A stretch of DNA of 64,000 bases. Source: Bacteroidota bacterium (GTDB lineage Bacteria; Bacteroidota; Bacteroidia; Chitinophagales; Chitinophagaceae). Position 1 is the first letter of the stretch. Every line of letters starts with the position of its first letter. Below the pieces are notes generated by a model. The model was not told the DNA's origin. It ran no database searches and saw only the letters and a program-made list of their open reading frames with translations. Below, piece after piece: positions 17,089 to 26,252 of the stretch. The translations under genes were made by a program, and so were the position numbers. The stretch spans positions 124,001 through 188,000 of the forward strand of contig JAEWJK010000014.1 in assembly GCA_023386555.1 (NCBI GenBank). The letters are read 5' to 3'.

Positions 17089-18357
17089 TTAGCTGACTAC
17101 ATTATTATTTACTTCAGGTTGTGACACAGGTTCCTTTCCTTCTAACTGCTCTACGTTTCTTGCCACACTTAATATGATACCGATGGCTGCACAGGTGAAA
17201 AGGAAAGACGTTCCACCCATACTGATCAACGGTAGTGTTACACCTGTTACCGGTGTTAGGTTTACATTTACTGCCATGTTTGCAATAGCCTGGATTACCA
17301 ATGTAAAGCTTAAGGCCAAGGCTAAGAATGCACCAAATGCATACGGACATCTTTTGAAAATGTTAATGCATCGGAACAAGAACAGCAGGTAAATGAATAT
17401 GATAAATGCCCCACCAGCCAAACCGTACTCTTCTATGATAATTGCATAAATGAAATCGGAATAAGGATGTGGTAAAAAATTTCTTTGTGTGCTATTGCCT
17501 GGGCCTTTACCCATAAATAATCCGCCATTGGCAATTGCAATTTTTGCCTGCTGCACCTGGTAAGGAACAGCTTCATCTTTTGCATAGATAAAATCCTGTA
17601 CACGTTTGATCCACGTACCTACACGACCAACATTTGCTGCTTTGGTGATGGTGCTTTTACCTTCTTCTTTGTTGTAGGTCATGGTAGCAACACCAACTAA
17701 CATTGCAACAGGAATAAGTGCAACGATTATTGCAAGGGCAATATGTTTCATACTAATCCTGCCAATGAACATAAGCATCAATGATGTTGCACCTGTAAGT
17801 AATGCAGTTGACAAGTTTGCAGGAGCGATCAATCCACAAATGATTATAACTGGAGTGATGATTGGAAGAAATCCTTTTTTGAATTCTTTGATCACCTCTT
17901 GTTTCTTACTCAGCATTTTTGATATGTACATAAACAAAGCAAGCTTGGCAAGATCAGAAGTTTGCATGGTGAGATTGATCACCGGCAATTTGATCCAACG
18001 GCTACCTTCATTTATTTCTGCACCGAACAACCATGTATATATTAAGAGCGGAATTGAAATGAGATACAGCACTGTAGCAACCCTGGAATAGATAGTATAG
18101 TTGATCCTGTGAAGGAAATAGATCAGCAACATTCCAAGTGTAATAAATGAAAGTTGCTTAAAGAGATACACTTCAGTATTTCCTTTGTACATCTTGTAAG
18201 CCAATGAACCGGTTGCACTGTACACTACCAACAAAGAAGTTAATGCCAGCAGGATTACAATACCCCAGATATATTTATCACCTCGTGTATTACGCAGCAG
18301 TTGCTGTTTATTCAGCGAAGCGAAGGATATGTCTCGTATGTTGATTGGTTCAGACAA
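17089..18357 (-). CDS. ftsW: FtsW-type SEDS peptidoglycan polymerase
   Basis: A 422-residue polytopic membrane protein of the SEDS family (FtsW/RodA/SpoVE), which polymerises lipid II together with a class B PBP such as the nearby FtsI. About ten hydrophobic helices are visible. Family marks include EINEGSRWIKL, the STQRNFLPHPYSDFIYAIIIEE(YG) region with the conserved acidic/proline loop, and the C-terminal NLTPVTGVTLPLISMGGTS motif. Its position between murD and murG identifies it as FtsW rather than RodA. Confidence 0.95.
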   Translation of the reverse strand: MSEPINIRDISFASLNKQQLLRNTRGDKYIWGIVILLALTSLLVVYSATGSLAYKMYKGNTEVYLFKQLSFITLGMLLIYFLHRINYTIYSRVATVLYLISIPLLIYTWLFGAEINEGSRWIKLPVINLTMQTSDLAKLALFMYISKMLSKKQEVIKEFKKGFLPIITPVIIICGLIAPANLSTALLTGATSLMLMFIGRISMKHIALAIIVALIPVAMLVGVATMTYNKEEGKSTITKAANVGRVGTWIKRVQDFIYAKDEAVPYQVQQAKIAIANGGLFMGKGPGNSTQRNFLPHPYSDFIYAIIIEEYGLAGGAFIIFIYLLFLFRCINIFKRCPYAFGAFLALALSFTLVIQAIANMAVNVNLTPVTGVTLPLISMGGTSFLFTCAAIGIILSVARNVEQLEGKEPVSQPEVNNNVVS

Positions 18358-18360
18358 AAG

Positions 18361-18398
18361 TTTCTCGTTTCTTGTTTATCGTTATTTCGTTTCTCGTT
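18361..18398 (+). repeat. word repeat at the murD-ftsW junction
   Basis: Two exact copies of TTTCTCGTT (18361-18369 and 18390-18398) with related CTTGTTTATCGTTATTTCG between them. It fills most of the gap between the ftsW start and the murD stop. Confidence 0.7.
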
Positions 18399-18400
18399 GT

Positions 18401-19741
18401 TTACAGTTCTTTTACAGCGTCTTTAAATTGTGTTCCCCTGTCTTCATAATTTTTGAAGAGGTCGAAACTGGCACAAGCGGGGCTTAACAATACCACATCA
18501 CCTTTCGCTGCCAGTTGAAACGAGCTATCAACTGCATCTTTGGCACTGGCTGTTTCAACGATCATGGGCACTTTATCTTTAAATGCTGCAATGATCTTTT
18601 TGTTATCCAAACCCATACACACAATAGCCTTTACCTTTTCTTTTACCAGGTCTTCGATGAGTGTATAATCGTTTCCTTTATCTGTACCACCTAAAACCAA
18701 AATCGTAGGCTTACTCATACTTTCCAATGCATACCACGTGCTGTTTACATTTGTTGCTTTACTGTCGTTAATGAATTCTACACCACGAACAGTAGCCACA
18801 TGTTCCATTCTATGTTCCAGGCTTTGAAAATCTTTCACTGCTTCACGGATCTTTTCTTTCCTGATGCCAAGTGTAGCTGCTGCAATACCTGCTGCCATGG
18901 TGTTGTAGTTATTATGTTTGCCTTTCAATGCGAAATCGTAAATACTCATACTCACTCTTTCTTCATGAATTCGCAACATCATCTGGTCTCCTTTAATGTA
19001 TCCGCCTTTCTTTGTTTCCTGTTTCATAGCAAATGGTAATGGGTTAGTATTTGGTTTTAGTAACGCTAATTTTTGTGTGATGACTTCATCGTCCAAATTG
19101 TAAATGAAGTAATCTTCGTTCGTCTGGTTTTCGATGATCTTAAACTTGCTGTTGATGTAGTTTTCGAACTTGTAATCATAACGATCAAGATGATCTTCGG
19201 TTATGTTCAAAAGCACAGCTACATCCGGACGAAAAGTTTTTATATCATCGAGTTGAAAAGAACTGATCTCAGCTACATACAATTGTTTCGGATCTTCTGC
19301 TATTTGCTTAGTGATGGAATAGCCGATGTTTCCTACCAATGCAACATCAAGTCCTGCTTTTTTGCAGATGTGATAGATCAGTGATGTACATGTGCTTTTT
19401 CCGTTACTTCCGGTGATGCCAACAATTTTGCTATCACCTTTAAACCGATAAGCCAGTTCAAACTCACTGATCACTTCAATACTTTTAGCCCTGATCTTTT
19501 TCACCATTTCATTCTTCTCCGAAATACCAGGACTTTTCATCACTTCATCTGCATTCAGGATTTTTTCATCGGTATGTGTGCCTTCTTCAAATTCTATTTC
19601 GTTATCAAAGAGCTCTTTTTTGTACTTATCTTTTATTGATCTGCCATCACTTACAAAAACATCATAGCCTTTCTGCTTACCAAGTATGGCAGCACCAATA
19701 CCACTTTCACCTGCTCCCAGTATTACTAACCGATGTTTCAT
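18401..19741 (-). CDS. murD: UDP-N-acetylmuramoyl-L-alanine--D-glutamate ligase
   Basis: Adds D-glutamate to UDP-MurNAc-L-Ala in the cytoplasm. It has 446 residues. The N-terminal Rossmann motif VILGAGESGIGAAILG, the ATP loop GITGSNGKSTCTSLI, the AEISSFQLDDI segment, NITEDHLDRYD and the C-terminal FINDSKATNVNSTWYALE and LLSPACASFDLF motifs are diagnostic of MurD. It follows mraY in dcw order, separated by a 161-base gap that is filled by the inverted repeat pair. Confidence 0.97.
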   Translation of the reverse strand: MKHRLVILGAGESGIGAAILGKQKGYDVFVSDGRSIKDKYKKELFDNEIEFEEGTHTDEKILNADEVMKSPGISEKNEMVKKIRAKSIEVISEFELAYRFKGDSKIVGITGSNGKSTCTSLIYHICKKAGLDVALVGNIGYSITKQIAEDPKQLYVAEISSFQLDDIKTFRPDVAVLLNITEDHLDRYDYKFENYINSKFKIIENQTNEDYFIYNLDDEVITQKLALLKPNTNPLPFAMKQETKKGGYIKGDQMMLRIHEERVSMSIYDFALKGKHNNYNTMAAGIAAATLGIRKEKIREAVKDFQSLEHRMEHVATVRGVEFINDSKATNVNSTWYALESMSKPTILVLGGTDKGNDYTLIEDLVKEKVKAIVCMGLDNKKIIAAFKDKVPMIVETASAKDAVDSSFQLAAKGDVVLLSPACASFDLFKNYEDRGTQFKDAVKEL

Positions 19742-19778
19742 TTTTATTTAGCCAACTTTAAATCTTTACTCACCGTCT

Positions 19779-19875
19779 GTTGTGTCACTCACTTCTATGT
19801 TCAGATCTTTACTCATCATGTGCCGCCACTGTACTGATCAATAAAGAACTATCAGTACAAGGGTGCGACGCAACA
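19779..19875. repeat. inverted pair of interspersed arms (A left, B right), mraY-murD gap
   Basis: The left arm (GTTGTGTCACTCACTTCTAT, then GTTCAGATCTTTA) faces a right arm (AATAAAGAACTATCAGTACA, then AGGGTGCGACGCAAC). Together they can pair into a long imperfect hairpin. Between them GTACTGAT (19831-19838) and ATCAGTAC (19851-19858) form an additional perfect 8-bp inverted repeat. Confidence 0.9.
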
Positions 19876-19902
19876 ACAGCACAATTCATATTCTGCACTC
19901 TG

Positions 19903-21189
19903 CTACCTAATTTTCAAAGTCACTATAGACATCACTACCAACAGTACAGTGATGATCCAGAACCTGACTGCTATCTTGCTTTCGTGATAACCCTTCTTCT
20001 GATAATGATGATGGAGCGGACTCATTAAGAAAATCCTTTTGCCTTCACCATACTTCTTCTTTGTGTATTTGAAATATGCAACCTGCATCATCACACTTAA
20101 ATTCTCCACCAGGAACACACCACAGAAAATCGGAATCAATAATTCTTTACGAACGATGATTGCTAATGATGCAATGATTCCGCCTAATGCAAGACTACCG
20201 GTATCACCCATAAACACCTGTGCAGGAAATGCATTGTACCAGAGGAAACCGATACATCCACCGATGAATGCTGCAACAAAAATGGTAAGCTCACCAAGGT
20301 TAGGTATGTACATGATGTTGAGATAATCTGCCAACATGTAGTTACCACTTGCATAGACAAATATTCCAAGACAAGCACCGATGATGGCACTGACACCTCC
20401 TGCAAGTCCATCTAAACCATCTGTGATATTGGCTCCATTCGAAACAGCCGTGATAATAAATGTTACTACTAACACATAAACGATCCATGTATAATCTTCT
20501 GCACCATCTCCCATCCATGTAATTAATCTACTGTAGTTAAACTCATGATCTTTAACAAATGGAATGGTGGTGATCGGTGTTTTTGCTCTTACAAACTTTC
20601 TTTCTTCACCGGCTATTTCTCTTACTATCACAGGACCATTTACTGTTTGAGTAGCATTGCCGAAATACTCTCTTTCCACAACAACGCTATCATTGAAATA
20701 AAGTGTAAGGCCAACAATAATTCCTAATCCAACCTGTCCGATTATTTTTGATATACCTGCTAATCCATCACTGTCTTTCTTCTTGTATTTCTCTCCTCTT
20801 TCCTGTGCAGTCTTTCTTGCTTTGATCTTAAAGAAATCATCAAGAAAACCGATGATACCTAACCAGATGGTTGATAGTAACATCAACCTGACATATACTT
20901 TTGTCAGATCGGCAAAAAGCAGTGTTGGAATAATAATAGCCAACAGAATAATCAAACCACCCATTGTTGGTGTGCCTTTCTTAGTTGCCTCACCGGCAAG
21001 GCCCAATTCTCTTACACTTTCTCCAATTTGTTTTCTTTGTAAATATTTAATGATGCGTTTACCAAATATGGTGGCTATCAACAAAGACAATACAATTGCC
21101 ATTGCAGCACGGAATGTGAGGAACTGAAACAAGCCTGTACCTGTTACGTTAAACTCTTCTCGTAGCCATGTGAAAAAATGGTATAGCAT
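19903..21189 (-). CDS. mraY: phospho-MurNAc-pentapeptide transferase MraY
   Basis: Integral membrane enzyme that makes lipid I by moving phospho-MurNAc-pentapeptide to undecaprenyl phosphate. It has 428 residues with about ten helices. Visible marks are the GEATKKGTPTMGGLIILLA loop, LGIIGFLDDFFKI (catalytic Asp pair), SNGANITDGLDGLAGG, FMGDTGSLALGG and MSPLHHHYQKKG (His motif). It is longer than the usual 360 because of an extra soluble loop of about 60 residues after LTLYFNDSVVV, which I understand to be common in Bacteroidota MraY. It sits between murE and murD. Confidence 0.97.
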   Translation of the reverse strand: MLYHFFTWLREEFNVTGTGLFQFLTFRAAMAIVLSLLIATIFGKRIIKYLQRKQIGESVRELGLAGEATKKGTPTMGGLIILLAIIIPTLLFADLTKVYVRLMLLSTIWLGIIGFLDDFFKIKARKTAQERGEKYKKKDSDGLAGISKIIGQVGLGIIVGLTLYFNDSVVVEREYFGNATQTVNGPVIVREIAGEERKFVRAKTPITTIPFVKDHEFNYSRLITWMGDGAEDYTWIVYVLVVTFIITAVSNGANITDGLDGLAGGVSAIIGACLGIFVYASGNYMLADYLNIMYIPNLGELTIFVAAFIGGCIGFLWYNAFPAQVFMGDTGSLALGGIIASLAIIVRKELLIPIFCGVFLVENLSVMMQVAYFKYTKKKYGEGKRIFLMSPLHHHYQKKGYHESKIAVRFWIITVLLVVMSIVTLKIR

Positions 21190-21190
21190 T

Positions 21191-21226
21191 TTAGTTAGTT
21201 GATAGTTGACAGATGATAGTTGAAAA
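21191..21226 (+). repeat. word repeat at the murE-mraY junction
   Basis: Imperfect tandem of GATAGTTGA (TTAGTTAGTTGATAGTTGAC then AGATGATAGTTGAAAA), lying between the mraY start and the murE stop. Confidence 0.7.
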
Positions 21227-21238
21227 TTGCAACTCCAT

Positions 21239-22702
21239 CTACTTTCCTAATAATTCAAACATTTCTTTTAAAACCTCCTTGTCGTCAAAATGATTCTTTA
21301 CTCCATTTATATCCTGGTATTTTTCATGTCCTTTTCCGGCAATTAAAATGATATCATCATTATTCGCAAGGCTGACAGCTGTCTTAATTGCTTCCTTTCT
21401 ATCGCTGATTGTGATGTATTTTCTTTTTGCAGCACTGTTCAATCCTTCTTCCATGTCTCTAAGTATCTGTTGCGGATCTTCAGTTCTTGGATTATCGCTG
21501 GTGAAGATTGCTTTATCACTCAGATCACATGCAGCGTGGGCCATGATTGGTCGTTTGGTTTTATCTCTATCACCACCACAACCAACAACGGTGATCACCT
21601 GTTCATTTCCTTTTCTTAGTTTCTTTATAGTAGATAGCACATTTTCTAAAGCATCGGGAGTATGTGCATAATCAACAATTCCCACAATGCCAGTATTGCT
21701 AACGACATAATCAAACCTTCCTTCAGCACCTGACAGTATACTCAAAGCCGTTAATACTTCGTCTCTCTGTTTACCAAGACAAACAGCAGCACCAAATACT
21801 GCAAGCAGATTGTAAGCATTGAATTCACCGATCAATAAAAAATGAACTTCTTTTTCATTAACGATCATCTGCAAACCAGTGAGCGAATTCTCAAGGATCT
21901 TTCCTTTGAAATCTGCTATCGTCTTCAGGCTGTAGAAATATTTTTTTGCAGGTGTATTCTGCAGCATCACATTTCCTCTTTTATCATCTGCATTTGAAAT
22001 AGCGAAAGCCGATGAAGTAAGATTATCGAAGAAACTTTTCTTTACACGTATATACTCATCGAAAGTTTTATGATAATCAAGATGATCATGTGTGATGTTA
22101 CTAAACAAACCACCAGTAAAATGCAAGCCTGTTGTTCTATGTTGATGCACAGCATGTGAGCTTACTTCCATGAATACATATTCACAGCCAGCGTCTAACA
22201 TTTGTTTAAGCAACGCATTCAAACTAACAGCATCAGGTGTGGTATGTGTGGCGGGAATGATCTCTTCACCAATATGATTTTGTACCGTGCTGATCAATCC
22301 ACATTTATGACCTAATTGGGTGAACAGTTTAAATAACAGCGTAGCAATTGTTGTTTTCCCATTCGTTCCGGTAACACCAACTAATTTCAACTTTGAAGAA
22401 GGTTCTCCATAAAAGTTGTGTGATAAATATGCCAGTGCTTCATTAGTATTATCAACTTGTATATATGTTATACCTTCTAATCGTTCATCAGGAAAAGTAT
22501 CGTATACAACAGCAGTAGCTCCAAGCTCTATTGCTTTGTTGATGAAATGATGTCCATCAGCCTGCACTCCCCTAATTGCTACAAACACATCACCTTTAGA
22601 AACTTTTCGGGAATCTATCTGAATGCTGTTCACATTAACCTGCATATCACCTTCAACAGCAAGCAAACGCACTTTATATAATATGTCCTGTAACCTTGCC
22701 AC
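21239..22702 (-). CDS. murE: UDP-MurNAc-tripeptide synthetase (diaminopimelate-adding)
   Basis: Adds the third amino acid, most likely meso-diaminopimelate, to UDP-MurNAc-L-Ala-D-Glu. It has 487 residues. N-terminal domain (SIQIDSRKVSKGDVFVAIRG), ATP loop GVTGTNGKTTIATLLFKLF, MEVSSHAVHQHR, the IVDYAHTPDALENVL motif and the C-terminal TSDNPRTEDPQQI are present. The DNPR motif is the known marker for diaminopimelate rather than lysine specificity. It overlaps ftsI by a single base. Confidence 0.97.
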   Translation of the reverse strand: MARLQDILYKVRLLAVEGDMQVNVNSIQIDSRKVSKGDVFVAIRGVQADGHHFINKAIELGATAVVYDTFPDERLEGITYIQVDNTNEALAYLSHNFYGEPSSKLKLVGVTGTNGKTTIATLLFKLFTQLGHKCGLISTVQNHIGEEIIPATHTTPDAVSLNALLKQMLDAGCEYVFMEVSSHAVHQHRTTGLHFTGGLFSNITHDHLDYHKTFDEYIRVKKSFFDNLTSSAFAISNADDKRGNVMLQNTPAKKYFYSLKTIADFKGKILENSLTGLQMIVNEKEVHFLLIGEFNAYNLLAVFGAAVCLGKQRDEVLTALSILSGAEGRFDYVVSNTGIVGIVDYAHTPDALENVLSTIKKLRKGNEQVITVVGCGGDRDKTKRPIMAHAACDLSDKAIFTSDNPRTEDPQQILRDMEEGLNSAAKRKYITISDRKEAIKTAVSLANNDDIILIAGKGHEKYQDINGVKNHFDDKEVLKEMFELLGK

Positions 22703-24822
22703 TATCTTAATTCAATATTTATTGTTTGTCCTTTAGCGATTGTATTACCCGGTTCAACAGATTGCGATGCCACTTTTCCTTTTCCTCTCACTGCTACTTT
22801 CAGACCAATGTTCTCACACACAGCGACGGCATCTTTCAAAGCCAATCCTTTTAAAGAAGGCATTTGCTTCTCCGATATTTTGAAATTGTACACAGCAGCT
22901 TTACCTGTTTGATTTGTTACGGTAATAAAATCACTTTCACTATTGGTGCTAGTGTACTTTAGTTTTAGTTTATCAAACACTTGCTTAACTTCTGTTGAAT
23001 AACCAGCATATTGAAACCAGCTGCTATCTTTTTTTGCAATCAGATTCAACTGATCATTTTGTTTCACGTATAATGTATAGAGCCTGTCAGATATCTCTTT
23101 AAAAACCGGACCTGCTACCGATGCTCCATAAAACTTAGCAGCATGTGGTTTATTCTTGATCACTACTACTATTGTATATTGTGGATTTTCTGCAGGAAAA
23201 AATCCGGCAAAAGATGAGTGATAAATTTTATCCGCATAACCTTTATTGCCATTAGCAACCAAAGAGGTTCCTGTTTTACCCGCAACAGTATAAGGCGAAT
23301 TTTTAAACAAGTGAAAGCCGGTACCACCAGGAACAGTTGTTACACCAGTTAAACATGCATTCAATTGTTTCAATGTTTCATCGCTACATATTTTTTCATT
23401 CAGTATTGTTGGCTCAACCATCTTTACCACTTTTCCATTCTCAGTGATTGAACTTACCAGGAATGGTTTCATCATCTTACCGTTATTCGCAACAGCATTA
23501 TATAACATGGCTGTATGTAATGGTGTTACCATCAGGTTGTATCCGAAGCTCATCCACGGTAATGTTGTATTGCTCCAGTATTTTGTTCCAGGTTTATAGA
23601 TAACCGGTTTTCTTTCTCCTAAAAGATCAACACCAGTGGTAACATCCATGTTCAATTTTTTAAGATGATTAATAAATTGAGAGGGAGAATTACTATAACT
23701 ATTTACTACGAGTTTCGCCATTCCTACATTAGAACTTACTTCGAATGCTCTCTTAATATCTACCTGGTATTGTCCATGCTGTTCACTATCATAAACAGTT
23801 CTTCCTGCAATTTGCCATGCACCTCCTTCGAGATTAACAGGTGAATTGATGTTTACCTTTTTATCTTCTAACACAGAAATAAGTGTAGCGAGTTTAAATG
23901 TTGATCCCGGCTCTGATGGTGTTAATGCATAATTATAGTTCTCGAAATAATTTCCACCGGGTGTTCTTCCGAGATTTGCAATCGCTTTTACCTTTCCTGT
24001 TTTTACTTCCATTACAATAGCACATCCATGCTCAGCTTCATTGCCAACCATCATCTTCATTAAAGCATTTTCTGTTATCTCCTGAATGTGCATGTCTAAT
24101 GTTGTGATGATATCTTTACCGTTCTTCGGTTCTATTGTATTCGCATCGTCTTCTAAAGGCATTGAAACACCAGCTCCTACATATCGCACCATTTGCTGTC
24201 CACTAGTTCCTTTCAAGACTGAATCATATGTCTGTTCCAGGCCAATCTTCTGTGCATTTTGTCTTTCCAAACCAATTGTTCTGTAAGCCAACATTTGATA
24301 TGGATTCAATCTTATACTTCTTACATCTGCAATAAATCCACTTTTATTTCTTCCTTCTCTCACCAATGGAAGCGTTAACAGCTTCTGGTATTCTCTGTAT
24401 GAAATATTTTTCTTCAGCAGAAAATACCTGAGCTTGTTCTTATACCCTTTCTCAAGTAATTTTTTATACTGGTTATGATCTTTGTCTTTAAACAATGCTG
24501 CCAATCCAACACTCAATGAATCAACATTTGTCCTGAACCTTTTTCCACTCTTTTCTCTTAAGCCATCAGCCATGAAATCAATGTAGACATCGAACTGAGG
24601 AATACTCGTACTCAACATTTGTCCATCTTCACTGAAAATTGTTCCTCTCTCTGCTTCCACCTCAACCCATTTCAATTGAAGTGTATCTCCCAATCCTCTC
24701 CAATGTTTTCCCTGCACCTGTTGTATGTAAAAAGCTTTTCCGAAAATCACAGCACATACCAATACCATTACTACAAAACACAGGTACACTCTCCACAGTA
24801 TGTCTTTTTTTACATCCATCAA
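22702..24822 (-). CDS. ftsI: penicillin-binding protein FtsI/PBP3-type with PASTA domain
   Basis: Septal transpeptidase partner of FtsW. It has 706 residues: one N-terminal membrane helix (about 11-30), the PBP dimerisation domain (about 50-220), the transpeptidase domain with the active serine at about 307 in GSTFK, SSN and AGKTGTSLV motifs, and a single C-terminal PASTA domain (MPSLKGLALKDAVAVCENIG to the end). PASTA on a class B PBP is typical of SpoVD/PBP2x-like proteins and of Bacteroidota. The start overlaps the end of the ftsL-like gene by 4 bases and its stop overlaps murE by 1, so the block is tightly coupled. Confidence 0.96.
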   Translation of the reverse strand: MMDVKKDILWRVYLCFVVMVLVCAVIFGKAFYIQQVQGKHWRGLGDTLQLKWVEVEAERGTIFSEDGQMLSTSIPQFDVYIDFMADGLREKSGKRFRTNVDSLSVGLAALFKDKDHNQYKKLLEKGYKNKLRYFLLKKNISYREYQKLLTLPLVREGRNKSGFIADVRSIRLNPYQMLAYRTIGLERQNAQKIGLEQTYDSVLKGTSGQQMVRYVGAGVSMPLEDDANTIEPKNGKDIITTLDMHIQEITENALMKMMVGNEAEHGCAIVMEVKTGKVKAIANLGRTPGGNYFENYNYALTPSEPGSTFKLATLISVLEDKKVNINSPVNLEGGAWQIAGRTVYDSEQHGQYQVDIKRAFEVSSNVGMAKLVVNSYSNSPSQFINHLKKLNMDVTTGVDLLGERKPVIYKPGTKYWSNTTLPWMSFGYNLMVTPLHTAMLYNAVANNGKMMKPFLVSSITENGKVVKMVEPTILNEKICSDETLKQLNACLTGVTTVPGGTGFHLFKNSPYTVAGKTGTSLVANGNKGYADKIYHSSFAGFFPAENPQYTIVVVIKNKPHAAKFYGASVAGPVFKEISDRLYTLYVKQNDQLNLIAKKDSSWFQYAGYSTEVKQVFDKLKLKYTSTNSESDFITVTNQTGKAAVYNFKISEKQMPSLKGLALKDAVAVCENIGLKVAVRGKGKVASQSVEPGNTIAKGQTINIELR

Positions 24823-25139
24823 TTCTCAACTTTTATTCGCATTGGTGGCACAGTATCTAACTTCAAACCAAGTGGTGTAGCAGCTTTTACGATCTCCGGT
24901 TCACGACTGCTTGCCATCACTTCGCTCTTTGCTGTTTTATATTCGAACTGTAATTTTTTTATTTCCTTTTCAGTATCGCTGATCTTCCTGATGGTTTTAT
25001 CTGCCATGTGACCGTTAGCGATATACATTACAGCGAGCATCGCTAAAAACAAAAAGAACGGAATGTTATTCGGTATCCAGCGATAACCGAGGTATTTTTT
25101 CCAATCTGATTTTTGTTGTATGTCCTGCTGTTTATCCAT
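24819..25139 (-). CDS. ftsL: FtsL-like divisome protein
   Basis: A 106-residue bitopic protein: a basic N-terminal tail, one membrane helix (about 27-46), then a coiled-coil-like heptad stretch (IRKISDTEKEIKKLQFEYKTAKSEVMA). Size, topology and position between rsmH and ftsI are those of FtsL, which bridges FtsQ and the FtsW-FtsI synthase. Primary sequence conservation in the family is very low, so the call rests mainly on context. It overlaps ftsI by 4 bases. The gap to rsmH holds the inverted repeat pair. Confidence 0.85.
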   Translation of the reverse strand: MDKQQDIQQKSDWKKYLGYRWIPNNIPFFLFLAMLAVMYIANGHMADKTIRKISDTEKEIKKLQFEYKTAKSEVMASSREPEIVKAATPLGLKLDTVPPMRIKVEN

Positions 25140-25173
25140 TATTTATTAGGTCAAGGTTCTGTTCTCTGTTCAT

Positions 25174-25266
25174 TCCCGTACGTACGGGATTGTGTCACTC
25201 ACTGCATCGTTCTGAACTTTTGTGATCTTGTTGAATAAAGAACTTCAGTACAAGAGTGCGACGCAA
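25174..25266. repeat. inverted pair of interspersed arms with adjacent 16-bp palindrome, rsmH-ftsL gap
   Basis: The left A arm (ATTGTGTCACTCACTGCATC, then GTTCTGAACTTT; 25189-25220) faces the right B arm (AATAAAGAACTTCAGTACAA, then GAGTGCGACGCAAC; 25234-25266). TTGTGTCACTCAC and GAGTGCGACGCAA can pair imperfectly, as can GTTCTGAACTTT with AATAAAGAAC. A perfect palindrome TCCCGTACGTACGGGA (25174-25189) adjoins the left end. Confidence 0.9.
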
Positions 25267-25285
25267 CAAAAGTTTTATCCCTGGT

Positions 25286-26227
25286 TCACAATCTCTCTGC
25301 TACTCTCAACTTTGCACTCCGGCTTCTTTTATTCTTTTTTGTTTCTTCTGCAGAAGCTTCAATTGGTTTCTTTGTTATAACTTTTAAAATCTTCTCCCTT
25401 ACTGTATTCACAAATGGATTTTCATCTACGAGTTCTTCAAAAGTTTCATTCTTAAAGAAATTCTTCACTATCCTGTCTTCAATTGAATGAAAAGTGATAA
25501 TAGCAACTCTTCCCTGTGGCATCAGCACGTCGGGTAATTGTTGCAGCATCTCTTTCAGTGCACCCATTTCATCATTCACTTCAATCCGCAAAGCCTGGAA
25601 CACCTGTGCTAGATATTTATTTGGATTTCCTTTTACAACCGGTTGCAACATTGTTTTCAATGCATCAATTGTTTGCAGTGCATTGTTCTGGCGGTTTTGC
25701 AAAATGTGTTTTGCAAGAGTCTTTGAATTGGTTACCTCGCCATACTGCTCAAACAATTTGTGTAGTTGTTGTTCCGTGTAAGTAAGCAGGATATCTCTTG
25801 CTGTTTTAGTTTGCCGCTGATCCATTCTCATATCCAACGGACCATCGAATCTTGTTGAGAAACCACGTGTACCTTCATCGAACTGATGAGAACTTACACC
25901 AAGATCTGCCAACACTCCATCAATGGGATAAACATTGTGTAAACGCAAGAAGCGTTGAAGGTGACGGAAATTTTGTGGTACAAAAATGATCCGATCATCT
26001 TTTGGCAAATTCTGCTGAGCATCTGCATCCTGGTCGAAAGCAACCAACTTTCCTTTTGCATTCAACTTTTCCAAAATGCCTTTGCTGTGACCACCACCAC
26101 CAAAAGTGCAATCCACATAAATACCGTCTGGTTTTATATTCAAAGCATCAAGCGATTCTTTGTATAAAACCGGAACGTGGTAGTTATTAGGAATTGGGGA
26201 TTGGGAATTTGGTGTTTGCTCATTCAT
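25286..26227 (-). CDS. rsmH: 16S rRNA (cytosine-1402-N4)-methyltransferase
   Basis: Methylates C1402 in the decoding centre of 16S rRNA (formerly MraW). It has 313 residues. The SAM-binding CTFGGGGHSKGILEKL, LADLGVSSHQFDEGTRGFS, the DMRMDQRQTKTA loop and the C-terminal FHSIEDRIVKNFF and KKNKRSRSAKLRVAE motifs are all present. The N-terminal leader before HVPVLY (NSQSPIPNN) is not conserved and is encoded by a repeat word shared with the mraZ end. It is second in the dcw cluster. Confidence 0.96.
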   Translation of the reverse strand: MNEQTPNSQSPIPNNYHVPVLYKESLDALNIKPDGIYVDCTFGGGGHSKGILEKLNAKGKLVAFDQDADAQQNLPKDDRIIFVPQNFRHLQRFLRLHNVYPIDGVLADLGVSSHQFDEGTRGFSTRFDGPLDMRMDQRQTKTARDILLTYTEQQLHKLFEQYGEVTNSKTLAKHILQNRQNNALQTIDALKTMLQPVVKGNPNKYLAQVFQALRIEVNDEMGALKEMLQQLPDVLMPQGRVAIITFHSIEDRIVKNFFKNETFEELVDENPFVNTVREKILKVITKKPIEASAEETKKNKRSRSAKLRVAERL

Positions 26228-26252
26228 GTTTTACCAATTACAAATTCCTAAT
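26186..26252. repeat. word repeat and 10-bp inverted repeat spanning the mraZ-rsmH junction
   Basis: ATTAGGAATT (26186-26195) is repeated inverted as AATTCCTAAT (26243-26252). Between them lies a GGGATTGGGAATT type word (AATTGGGGATTGGGAATTT). The structure covers the first codons of rsmH and the mraZ stop codon. Confidence 0.8.

Noticed and set aside
19779..19875. Insertion sequence ends (terminal inverted repeats of a transposon)
   Set aside because: Only about 40 bases lie between the arms, with no transposase and no visible target duplication; a MITE- or REP-like unit fits better.
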